From: Hydractinia symbiolongicarpus
Taxonomy: Eukaryota > Cnidaria > Hydrozoa > Anthoathecata > Hydractiniidae
Assembly: GCF_029227915.1 (NCBI RefSeq)
Contig: NC_079885.1
Coordinates: forward strand, 10,407,001 to 10,471,000
Direction: 5' to 3'
Length of the DNA: 64,000 nt
In this document: one piece after another, positions 33,201-43,806 of the stretch
Layout: each line of letters begins with the position of its first letter
How positions within the stretch are numbered: position 1 is the stretch's first letter
The notes under the pieces: generated by a model
What the model saw: the letters and a program-made list of their open reading frames with translations, nothing else
What the model was told of the DNA's origin: nothing
The model's database searches: none
Position numbers and translations under genes: made by a program

Positions 33201-36200
33201 GATTAATATAATTATATAACTGCTTAAATTCCAGTTCTATCAACGTTTAAGACATTCTCTTCATTGTGTCTAGTTTAACTAAGCATGAAATGACAAAGCA
33301 ACATTATAGAAGTTCTGTACAAAACGGGCTACTGGCAAATTTAAAAGGTATAGGAACAAAATTGCACGCGAACAAGAATCCGAAATTTTTTAACCTGCGC
33401 AACCATTAATTTTTTTTAATGAAAGATATTATCTGTGAAATTTAACAATTATCTTTAATAATCTGTGATACTTTAGGGTTTATTATTTGTTCGCCATTAA
33501 TTTTGAAAAGAAAGGCTGTACTCTTGGTAACCTAATTGTAGGTATGGAGGCAAGGGGGGAGGGGTGATAGACACCAATAAATAACGGGAAAATTTTGCCG
33601 CCCACCTTAATTTGTTAGCATCCTTTTCTCCAATGTTAAACAATAATTGAAAGATTCACCCACTCTTTATTAGAGCATTCCCCTCTAGCGGCATATCATA
33701 GCTTTCATGGTGTTTATCTTGTATTCAACTTTCTTCTCTTAAATAACTTCGACATGCATATGTTCACTTCCAATTTCTATTTGGTAGCTCTTCAAACAGC
33801 TAATGTGGTGTACAGTGATAAGACTGCAGGAAGACTCTTTCCATTTTATTCTCTGTCCCGGAATAAGTATTTTAATTCTGTCATTATTACTCTAAGTAAA
33901 AGAAATATAAAGCACTATGTTTCATTTTTAACGTGCTCAATTCAGGTGACACAAAAACGTACCTTCAGTGTAGGCACTAATACACTTGCGACGCTTTTGT
34001 TTTCATGACAGAAGTAAGCAGCAGTTTTGCATGGGCATCCTTTCACTGATAACTCGTGGTTTTTCTTTGTGATGCATTGCGACTTACAATTGGAGCATTT
34101 TTTAGCATTGCGCTATTGTCAGAATCAAAAATCGCGCATCCATAACAGTTGATAGTCATGTCTAACTCTTTTTGTACACGTGGTGAGGAAAAAAATGTTC
34201 GATTTCTTAGACAAGCCACTATTAATTAATCTGTTTTCCACAGTCCTTTACCTTGACCGATACAGCGATAAACGCTATGAACTCTGGTAACTAGCTTGCA
34301 AAAAACAATAAAAACGCCTCCTTTGTTCTATTAATTGTGATTGCCATGCATAAATGAGCACATACCATATTAGGTTATAGGTTATAGGTATATTTCGCCG
34401 TTATATAAATGTTATAGGTTAAAATATCTTGTAATATATACAAAAATGGCAGGAGCAAAAAGAAGGCACAAATTGCCTAAGCTAATATTCTAAGATAATC
34501 TAATACACTAAGCCCCGTTGTTAAGCAAAAAGGAAGAGAGAGTTAAAATAATACTTAATATAATAAAGCAATATTCTAACTATATATATTCCATAAAAAG
34601 ATTAGTTGAATTTACAAAGGTCTATGTGAGAGTTTGCATCTAAAAATATTTACAGATGTCTATAAGATCAGTCGTTAATAATTTTGTTTTTACATTTTTC
34701 TTGAAAATATTGAGAGTTGAGTTTGTTTTAATATCATCAGATAAAAATTTATTCCATAGGTATGGTATGTTGCATTAGCCTACCAAAACTTTGCGGGCAT
34801 AATATATGGCGAACCGATATTTTCCTTTAGTTTTCTCAAGTAGATTTCCTAGAAACAATTAGAAAAAGCTAAATGTTACCTTCTCTACATTGCAGTGCGT
34901 ACGATTTTACAGATTCGGTCTATAAAATTATCACTTTTACTGCTATTTCATCACAACAAACCTCATCTTAGACGAAAGACGCTAGCCCGGTTTCAAGAAA
35001 AAAATATTGTTTTTGTTTGCTAAGGATATTTCAAAAGAGCCAAGAAACGTGAACGAAGACTAGAAAAAATTATTACTGTGATATTGTGTAAAAGAATTGT
35101 GATTAAATTCAGTAAACGTTATGCATTTGCTAGTAAGTACATCCGGAACATGCTTATGTTCGAACTATCTAGCCATACAGAAGCTGTAAAAAGTTGTTTA
35201 CAAAAAGTAAAGTATTATTTCTCTGTTGTATTGATAAGTATTTTTGTAAATTTTAGGATTCAGAGTCTGCTTAAAATTTACCTTCTGGCTGCCAAACAAT
35301 AGTGTTTTGTTCGGCTCTCCTTTAAGTTATGAGTATGTAGAAGTCTTTATATGTAATTTTAAATAAATTATTGTTACATAAAAACAATTTATATCTCCTG
35401 CGTCCAAGATAGCGTTTTTAAAAGTCTTTTGCTATGTAGTTTTCTTTTATTGGCAATGTTCTTAACAAACAGGTGTTCTTTGTGCTTGTCATGCATAATT
35501 TATCAAAAGCTTCATTAGTGTAACAATGGTACAGAATTTTGTGTATATTGGAATGGATGACATTTTACCACGAATTGTGCTTTAATTGTGTGTAAATGAA
35601 GTGAGTTTTAACCGCCATTAAATATTAAATAAATATAATATAAATGTAGATACTTCCTTGTGAAAAATATTTGCTGCACTTCGTTCGTCAACAAGTTTGT
35701 TTTAACCTTAATTTTATTCTCCGCAACCATATTGTTCAAATTGAGTCACACTTGGCACACCTCTAGTACGTCTTGAAAGAAAAAAATGGCAGGAGTAAAT
35801 TTTTGCTTATGTCAGCACTTTTTCTGTGACGTCATTGATAGCGTGAAATTTCTCTAATATACACCATTATCTGGTAAAAATTCAATTTTACGTTCTTAAA
35901 CAAAATTTCTGCATTCTGTGTGAAATTTCTGAAAACTAAATAAAAGTTATTTAACATATTATAATATTGTAGCTCGCATGAATAAAGACAAAAACCGCCT
36001 TAAAATCCGATTTTTCCTGACTTTCAGGTAAAGTCCGAAAAAATCACTTAATCGGATTAATCAAAATTTGCAGAAATATTTCCCTTGACAAAATAAAATT
36101 GTCTTGTAATTTTAAATTCAAAGGATAATCCCAACAAAAGTTATTATATTCTCTTTTATAAAGTTTTCGAGTAATAGCCAATATCTAAAACTTTGAGAGA

Positions 36201-36650
36201 GATATGAAACCTTAAATGTTTGGCATGAAGACCAAATACAGTTTGGTGTTTATTTCTGTTATTGTTTTTATTAGTAGTAGTTGCTTAGTTAGTAGTAGTT
36301 AGGAAAGTGATGTCGAATTTTCACTTTTTTGGTGTTGCTCCACTTCAAGCATTCAACGCCGGCTTACCAACAAACTAATACACACATTATCAACTTGAAA
36401 GTTAGTCCTACTGTAAATTTACTGGCTATTCAAAGTACGGAGAGATTTGAATCGAAAAGAATAGTGCATATTTAAAATATGTCATTTTTAATTCACCATA
36501 GAAGTAAAATGGAAGCAGGTGGTTTTTACATAATGTACATAAATAAAATTTGAAAAAGAATGCAGTTGAGTTTGATTATAATATCAATACATTTTAAGTA
36601 AATAAATTAAAACTAAAAAAAAAATTGAATAGTACTGATAAATCTATTAC
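30220..36650. other. gene-poor stretch
   Basis: No supportable gene. Minus-strand frames at 32378-32575 and 32055-32276 look slightly protein-like but have no family match, no splice context and no extension. A dispersed repeat lies at 35.74-36.23 kb (listed separately). Confidence 0.4.
35740..36230. repeat. dispersed repeat, second copy
   Basis: Shares several blocks with 20165-20480 (GGCACACCTCTAGTACG, TCAGCACTTTTTCTGTGACG, CGCATGAATAAAG). Its right end resembles 4.07-4.13 kb (AATAGCCAATATCTAAAACTTTGAG against AATCGCCAATAGCTAAAGCTCTAAG). No coding capacity. Confidence 0.5.
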
Positions 36651-36658
36651 TAATCAAA

Positions 36659-37360
36659 ATGAAGAAGTTTAGGCGTTGGTATTTTCTATATATGTCTTCC
36701 ATAATTGTTTATGCGTGTTGCAGATCTGAGCTTTATTTCTATAAATTTGCTGAAGAGCAAAAGTTGAGCGGGACGGTCATTAGAGCAATCGATGTAGCTG
36801 ACATCCAAGAGTGTTTTTCATACTGCTTGTACGAAGAGTCATGCAAATCTGTAAACATACAACGTCTCTAGCAGGGACGCTACACATGTTACTTGATGTC
36901 AAAAACCAGATGTTCAGCGGACGTAATCAGTGCTAAGGATTTCACCTTTTACGACACCCAACGTGTGTGTCCGTTTCAGTTACGTCTCTTAGGAGGGAGT
37001 CAACAATGCATAAAGAATTTAAACAGTCGACTTGTTATTGACAGCTGTGACGTAACATCAAATTTCTTGTTTACTTTCACCAAAGATAAAAAATGGATGA
37101 ATGGTAACCTTTGCGTTTACACGAAGGATTATATCAATACTAATGGTGCGGAATTAATGTTAAATATCGACTGCCAACAGGCTCCGTCGTTTGAAATGAT
37201 TGGATCCGAATCAAGTTTTTTTATAAGGCACGTTGCATTTCAGAAATGTATGCATGTAAAGGGCGGAGCATTCTACATCGACACTGTTAATCGACCATTG
37301 GTTGTTTTTAGTAACTGTGGTGCTGCGCTCCAATCTACTTTAGAATTAATCTACCCGTGA
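36659..37360 (+). pseudogene. secreted PAN-like/lectin-like protein, one in-frame stop
   Basis: A single open frame of 234 codons interrupted only by TAG at 36869-36871; both halves are in the same frame. The N-terminus (MKKFRRWYFLYMSSIIVYACC) is a basic start plus hydrophobic stretch, a good signal peptide. A cysteine pattern like a PAN/apple domain follows (CFSYCLYEESCKSVNI, then YTCYLMSKTRC). The C-terminal half has QCIKNLNSRLVIDSC and LCVYTKDY blocks with regular cysteines and could be a beta-trefoil (ricin-like) fold. The domain calls are by eye. No introns are visible, unlike VPS4, so it could be a retrocopy or a naturally single-exon gene. The stop could also be a sequencing error or a polymorphism. 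Confidence 0.55.
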
Positions 37361-37598
37361 TAAAAAGCCCAAAAAGGACAATGCTTTCAAAACATGTTAA
37401 GGCGAATTGATCAACGTCGATAGGTGCAAAAATAGGATCGCTTTCATGTCGTTCAATTCCATCAATTCGGTCATTTTCGTTTAAGTGGAAACTCATCTTT
37501 AATTTTAGGTGTAGCCAAATGCAGTGGTATTGCTAACTATTGGTAAAACAAGAAAAAGTGACAGTATGTGGGATTAGCACATATATACTTGTAAATCT

Positions 37599-37690
37599 CT
37601 ATAATAATAGCCGTATTCCGTCTGTCTGTCTCTGCGCAACATGGCGGAGCAAGTAGCGAGACCCGCCGAAAATACTTTATAAATAACACC
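37599..37690 (+). mobile_element. Helitron 5' head
   Basis: Starts TCTCTATAATAATAGCCG after A, then TATTCCGTCTGTCTGTCTC and a GCGCAACATGGCGG stretch. It matches the head of the short Helitron at 16362 (minus strand) and the 5' end at 2685. No matching hairpin plus CTAG was found downstream. A separate palindrome (GTTCTACGGC..GCCGGTAGAAC) sits at about 37740-37764. Confidence 0.5.
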
Positions 37691-37699
37691 ACTTAATAT

Positions 37700-40100
37700 C
37701 AGTAACGCAAAAATTATATTGATAACTATAGTAGTAATTGTTCTACGGCTTTAGCCGGTAGAACTTTAAAATGGGCTTCTTTTTTTGACAGCGTTTTTAT
37801 TATGGAGACTATTGAAGCACGGAAGGGTACCAGTCTAGTGTAGCAGTACATAAACTAATAGTTTTGGAGTGTTGATAACAGAACTACCTTGTTGAACGGT
37901 ACAAAAGGTACAAAAGCCTATTATTTTTACAAATAAATCTACTTTATGTTCAGTTGGTTTTGCCAGTTTCACCAAACTACAACGGTCGTTTTTTTGTGTG
38001 TGTGTGATATGAAATTTTATGAAACTAGATTTGTATTTGCTCACAAGGAGTTTGAAAAGGCTAAAAATATTTTTAAAAAACAAAATAAATCAAAAATAGT
38101 TGTTTTTATCGATTTTATGTTTCATCTAGTTTTCAAAAAGATGTGTTTACAAGATCACTTTGTCCTCACAGTTGGAGAACTAAAGCAATTACTCCCCCAT
38201 AGAGGATTGGTATAAAACAGTAATACGCCGTAGAACTTCCTGCCGAAACGATTGGTTTATTATATTTAAAGGTAAATTCTACCGAATAGCACTCTGTAGA
38301 CGAAATTGTCAACAACAAAAATAAAAAATAAAAAGTGCAATTGAGTGTTTTTGTCTATTCTCAACGACCCCGTTAAGTGTAATTTTTTTAATTAATGAGT
38401 TTATTAATCGATCTGTATTATGACAACAAATTATAGCAGCTGTCAGAACTTGATATTGTCGGAGTTAACCCCTGATATACAGGATAGTTCATAACAGAGG
38501 CGAACTTTGGAAGCCCAAAGCTCACTTCATCATTTAAGTTTTGTTGTAGTCTCTCCTTCTGAGTGCTTTGCTAAGTTTAGACGATTTTGCTGATTGTTAC
38601 GGTACCAACTTAACCTTTCGTCTTATTTAATATTCAGCCAGATACTTAACAGCTTTATCTGGTTCTGTGTAATTTGCCAACCCTTTTGTCAACCATAAAT
38701 TTAAACACTAAAAAATGTGTTCATTATCAAGCAAAGGAAAAAAAATCTATTTTTCGGGTAATAATTTTCGCGCATAAAAATATGAACGTATATTGCCTAA
38801 ATTTCCCTATTAATAACAGGGAAAAAATAGGGAAATTCTGGGTTGCGAACAAAATGTAGATGTGTTTATGTTTTTTATGTATGCTGTGTAATTCTTTCGC
38901 TTGTAATAATATTTGCGCAAAACTTTTTCCGCGAAATTTCTGTATCAAATGCGCGAAAATTAGTACACGCGAAAAAAATCGTGTTTTCGAAAGGAGCGCA
39001 GAATTGTTAGTGATTGATAAACATGGCTAATGTTCACTTTTTGTGAGCAGGTACTTCTAGGGCGAGGAAAGTGTATAAATAAGAAATGAAGGAATTATGT
39101 AACACCAAAAACGAGTTTACAAGTGGCAAATAAGATGTTCATTAATTTGTTTGTATGAAGCGATAAAAAAAAACTCGCTAATTATTACATTTACAGCAAA
39201 GTGAATACATATTGCCCTTAAATTTAAACAAATTGAACGATAAACCGTGCAAAAAAAGAAACATAAATTGTGAACAAAATGGAGCATATTTTTTTAACAA
39301 CCTTTGAACCTTGACATGCATGTAATAAAAAAAAAAAGAAAACATAATCCATATTAAAAATTGTATAGAAACTTAAAGTGATCAAAATGGTAGATGAAAC
39401 AGTTAAGGACTTGTTGTAAAAGATACATTGAGTTATTGTTATTTCACCAAACTATATCAAACAAATTATTAAACAAACATAGCAAGAGAGTTTTTGGAAT
39501 AATTTCAATATAAAGGTATGGCTGTATTTCAATAGAGTGGATTTTGTTATGACATTTTTCTGGTTGTATGTAGACTACGTCTACATTTTCAAAACCTTAA
39601 CTAGAACTAACTTTATTTTGGGCGATTTTGAGTTCCTACTTTGACACACTTACTTTTCTAATGCACGTTTCTCGAATTACATGTTTTTTTGAAAATTAGA
39701 AAATTTGATGGTTTGACTGTCGAGTCATATTCAACACATCATTAAATTGGTGTGCGTATAAATTTTTAACTTGATACAACATGTGAAAATGCTGTTTTGG
39801 TAGTATTAATGTTACGGTCAAATCTTCTTAATTTCCAATTTATACTAATGAGCCTCGGTTTCAAGAAGAGTTCAATTAGGACACAATTAAAAAACCTGTT
39901 GTAACGGGTTGTTTGTTTGCTGCATGAATTTGAAGATTTCACATTCTATCAAGTTTCAGGTGAGGATTTCAAAAATCACATTTATTTTGTTTGAAAAAGT
40001 TTATAAATAGCTGCGGTAGCTACATTCAAGAAAACTAATTCGGGAAAGGTGTATTGAAGTCAATTGGTTTGAGAAGACGTGCAAGTTTAAGAGCTGGATG
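37700..40100. other. no gene recognised; contains MITE-like DNA
   Basis: Intergenic. The segment 38745-38990 has inverted pieces (AATTTCCCTATT..AATAGGGAAATT, about 38800-38838) and several GCGAAA/TTTCGC-like motifs. These resemble segments at 16.99-17.05, 49.80-49.92 and 57.72-57.83 kb. No protein-coding gene is supported. Confidence 0.4.
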
Positions 40101-40122
40101 TTATTATTATTATTATTATTAT
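40101..40122 (+). repeat. short (TTA)n tract left of the recombinase/helicase element
   Basis: Seven tandem TTA units. A far longer ATT/TTA array lies on the other side of the element at 48211-48657. I infer, but cannot show, that the element sits in or next to such repeats. Confidence 0.7.
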
Positions 40123-40749
40123 ATAGCGTATGAAATTATAATGGTCCGTGATTCTATGTGCGATTATCTTGCACCCTAAACACATTAAATACTTTACATG
40201 TTCCAATTTTTTAAAAAAGAACCATTTTTAAGGAACTTGGTGTTCTTTAACAACTTATTAAAACATTGTTATAAAAGCGGAATGTATTGTTCTATTGTTA
40301 CTCACAAGACAAGAACGTGTCGTTCCCATAGGGAATTTGATGGAATTTATGTGACGGTATATATCGTTCCACTCTATTTGTTCCGTTGAATTCTTTTATA
40401 TATCATAACGATAATATATGCGAAATGATTATCTTGAGGAATAGTTATTTAATTATGAATACTCTGCAGTCTAATTTATATTGTGCCACTTGAAATAATT
40501 CCGTTTTCGCTGCTACCGTAACTCTGCTATGGAGAGCGTCCTTCATTATAAAAAGGAATTGTTTTAATGAGAAGTTTCTCAACTAATACTTTGTATACGA
40601 AGTAAAGTATAAGGTAAGTTGTTCAAACTTTAAATTTATAGTTAATAGGATTCTTTTTTTATTCAAATGAATTCCTTTTTTTTATCCTACTTTCTATGCT
40701 TTGTTAAAAACTAATATTGTTATAAACTTTCTATAAATTTTGTTTCTAG

Positions 40750-42392
40750 AGAACTTTAAAGAAATCGGAATGACAAAACGAGTCTTGCAAAAGCCTGCGT
40801 GGAAAGAGGCATTGGGAGCCTCAATGAGATCGAAAAGGCTTAAGTTAATGCCTGATAAAGATAACCGCTTTTGTTGTCCTGTGGCTGATTGTGACAGCGA
40901 GTCGTATGGAAGTAAAAGAGGGTGTAGAAAACATGTCTATAACCGTCATGGATGGTTTTATTATTTCGATAAAAGACCGAATATCGACGAAGTACTTCCC
41001 CACTTCAGTACGAGAAATCGCATAAAAGATCCCCAAAGAAAGCGCGCCTCCACATTTTCAATGCCGTCTTTTGCTAAAACATGTAATTTGGCAGTTGCAT
41101 TTAGGACATGGTTAAAAAGTCCAGGTGGTGGTGGTAAAGATCATTCTCAGGCCGATCAAATAACTTGTAAAGTTTTAAAGTATGCCAAATATTGCTGCGA
41201 GGATTCTCCTTCGGTATGGGAAGTACCATTCCCTGTTATCGACTACTGTGTTGGCTCTATTAATATGCTTTCTGATTTCGTAGATTTTTTGAGAGACCAA
41301 TGGAAGGTTGGCTTCTCAGGAATAATTGGCTACATGAATGCTATTGGGCACATGCTTGATTACAGACGAAGCACAGGTACAACTGAAAAAAATTTGTCGG
41401 TATTTGTTGCTGCAGAGATTTATTTGCACCGTGTTAAGAAATTCCTCCTTCGTAAAATGAAAGCTGAATGGAAGTGTATCTTAAGTGTTGAATATCTAAA
41501 CAGTATAGACTGTTGGGCGACACTATATGATTTACAAAAGGTGATACCATACCATAGTGAAAAATATAAACAAATTGTGTTAAATGCTAAAAACGCAAGT
41601 GCATGTGTCGCAGCACACGATTTATCATTTTCGACTTCCTTCATAGTAGCTGTATTATTTTTAATGGTGAAGGCTTCAAGACCCATGACGTATCAAACTC
41701 TTACAGTAACAATGATTAAAGGCGTGAAAGAGGATGGTTTTATAGATCAGAATGTCTTTAAAACTGCGGAGAAATACGGATTTGACTCTCACACTAATAA
41801 ACGAATACATTGACAATGTACGACGAAGATTGAACCCATCAACGATTATCTACTAGTGTGTCGAAATGGTAAGCAGTTGACGCGTATTTCGGACGTATTC
41901 GGTAGAATTGTTTATCAAGCAATTGGTAAGTATATAAATCCTACACGATATAGGCAAATCATCGAAACCGAAAGTGTTGCACACTTAGAAACAAAAGAAC
42001 AAGCAATTCTTTCTCAAGATCAAAAACACACGTCGCAGGTAGCTAAAGTTCATTACCAGAAGACTGAATCGCGCAATATAGCTGCAAAAGCCAGGTTATG
42101 TATGGATAAATTACGAGATCAAACAACGTGTACTTTAACTGTAAGCGAAATCAATAGTAACACCAAAAATGTGAAAACGTCTGGAAGTACTTTGGAACAC
42201 GAAACACCTGTTCAAACGAGACAGAAAAAAGTTAGTTTTAGTGCCATGGAGGACAAGTTTTTACAAGCTGGGCTACAAAAATATGGCAATGCAAAATGGA
42301 CTTCCATTCTCGCAGATCCTAACTACTCCTTTCATTGTAGCCGCAAAGCTAGTACATTGGCGGTTAGAGCGAAGACAAAACAATTTATATAA
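40750..42392 (+). CDS. tyrosine recombinase with C2H2 finger and Myb-like domain (one TGA)
   Basis: One frame from a likely acceptor (TTGTTTCTAG, ending 40749) and ATG 40770 to TAA at 42392, about 540 codons, broken only by TGA 41811-41813. Domains in order: C2H2 finger (CPVADC...KHVYNRH, about 40880-40950); an all-helical middle that could be the core-binding domain; a catalytic part with the first Arg in KASRPMTY (codon 41679), TRYRQ near 41943-41957, KHTSQVA (His 42027) and the Tyr nucleophile in VHYQK (codon 42054); and a Myb/SANT domain close to the telobox type (SAMEDKFLQAGLQKYGNAKW, then RKASTLAVRAKT, about 42238-42385). The R..R..H..Y layout is that of tyrosine recombinases, as in Cryptons. 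The His of the H-x-x-R box is not evident. The protein should integrate or excise the element; the Myb domain may bind the TTGTAAC arrays. The TGA may be a mutation, a short unseen intron or an error. Confidence 0.72.
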
Positions 42393-42430
42393 GTTTAAAT
42401 TGTATTTATAATAAAAATAACTTTGTAAAT

Positions 42431-42793
42431 TTACAAAGATTTTTGAAAACCAGAATATTCAAATAGTCTTTTAACTTTGTTACAGTCAAAACCGGCGTAC
42501 ACATAAAGGCTTTTTTTCCTCTTACGATTTGGCCAATAATCTGGTGTATTAAGTACCCTCGTGTGTGAAGGCGGTTCGCAAAAACTTGGTTCTCCCTTCA
42601 AAGCCGCTATCGGTATAGTTAGGAAAACTTCATCATCTGATAGGCAAACAATATTTTTTTCCACGGAAATTGCCAGCGTTGAACAGGAATGTGAGAACGG
42701 TAAAACCTCCTTAGATGCTGAGCATTCGTTATCCGAAACGTTTACCACAACTGCCTCTTCATTCACCATTTTAGCGTACACATAAGCGTCCAC
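42431..42793 (-). CDS. small acidic protein with SUMO-interaction-like motifs
   Basis: A 120-codon minus-strand frame with ATG at 42793, convergent with the recombinase gene and only about 40 bp from its stop. No known family. Two short stretches look like SUMO-interacting motifs (hydrophobic core followed by acidic residues): VVVNVSDNE near the start and IVCLSDDEVF in the middle. The C-terminal part is basic (NRKRKK). The helicase tail has similar motifs (IDLVSDDE, VICISSDEED), which suggests a shared host-targeting strategy. Its upstream side faces the 122-bp array, which could therefore act as its promoter region. Confidence 0.5.
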   Translation of the reverse strand: MDAYVYAKMVNEEAVVVNVSDNECSASKEVLPFSHSCSTLAISVEKNIVCLSDDEVFLTIPIAALKGEPSFCEPPSHTRVLNTPDYWPNRKRKKSLYVYAGFDCNKVKRLFEYSGFQKSL

Positions 42794-42908
42794 ACAATTT
42801 AGGTGAAACTTACACGCTGTAAGCCTTTAAGTATGCAAATAATGGCGCAAATGCGACATTCATTAAACGCACACTCATCCCCATTCCTACTTAAAATGAC
42901 TAAAGTCA

Positions 42909-43725
42909 TTCTTGTAACACCTTGTAACGCATGGACATGCAGATTGTAACGCCTTGTAACACGTTGTAACGCTTTGTAACCTATTTCCATGAAAAAATGA
43001 CTGTGAAATTTTTGGAAATGGCTAGAGTGATTCTTGTAACGCCTTGTAACGCATGGACGTGCTGATTGTAACGCCTTGTAACACGTTGTAACGCTCTGTA
43101 ACTTATTTCCATGAAAAAATGACTGTGAAATTTTTGGAAATGGCTAGAGTGATTCTTGTAACGCCTTGTAACGCATGGACGTGCTGATTGTAACGCCTTG
43201 TAACACGTTGTAACGCTCTGTAACTTATTTCCATGAAAAAATGACTGTGAAATTTTTGGAAATGGCTAGAGTGATTCTTGTAACGCCTTGTAACGCATGG
43301 ACGTGCTGATTGTAACGCCTTGTAACACGTTGTAACGCTTTGTAACCTATTTCCATGAAAAAATGACTGTGAAATTTTTGGAAATGGCTAGAGTGATTCT
43401 TGTAACGCCTGGTAACGCATGGACATGCTGATTGTAACGCCTTGTAACACGCTGTAACGCTTTGTAACCTATTTCCATGAAAAAATGACTGTGAAATTTT
43501 TGGAAATGGCTAGAGTGATTCTTGTAACGCCTTGTAACGCATGGACATGCTGATTGTAACGCCTTGTAACACGTTGTAACGCTCTGTAACCTATTTCCAT
43601 GAAAAAATGACTGTGAAATTTTTGGAAATGGCTAGAGTGATTCTTGTAACGCCTGGTAACGCATGGACATGCTGATTGTAACGCCTTGTAACACGTTGTA
43701 ACGCTTTGTAACCTATTTCTGTAGA
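42909..43725 (+). repeat. array 1: seven 122-bp units bearing TTGTAAC iterons
   Basis: Units start at 42909, 43031, 43153, 43275, 43397, 43519 and 43641 (exactly 122 bp apart); the last is incomplete. Each unit holds six TGTAAC motifs, five of them TTGTAAC, often followed by GC (TTGTAACGCCTTGTAACGC, then TTGTAACGCC, TTGTAACACG, TTGTAACGCT and CTGTAAC). A spacer with ATTTCCATGAAAAAATG and GTGAAATTTTTGGAAATGG follows. Units are very similar, so the array is recent or homogenised. The heptamer recurs in reverse orientation in array 2. It lies between the small ORF's start and the helicase stop. Likely a protein-binding iteron array or replication origin. Confidence 0.92.
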
Positions 43726-43806
43726 GAAAACCGCTTTTCGCATGTCACTTTAGAAAAGGAGTATGTGGTGGGATATGAGGGAAGGAAAACGCAAAAAAGT
43801 TTTTTT

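Noticed and set aside
42909-43725. CRISPR-like regularly spaced repeats
   Set aside because: Units are head-to-tail 122-bp tandem repeats with conserved spacers, in animal DNA with no cas genes; it is a satellite-type array.
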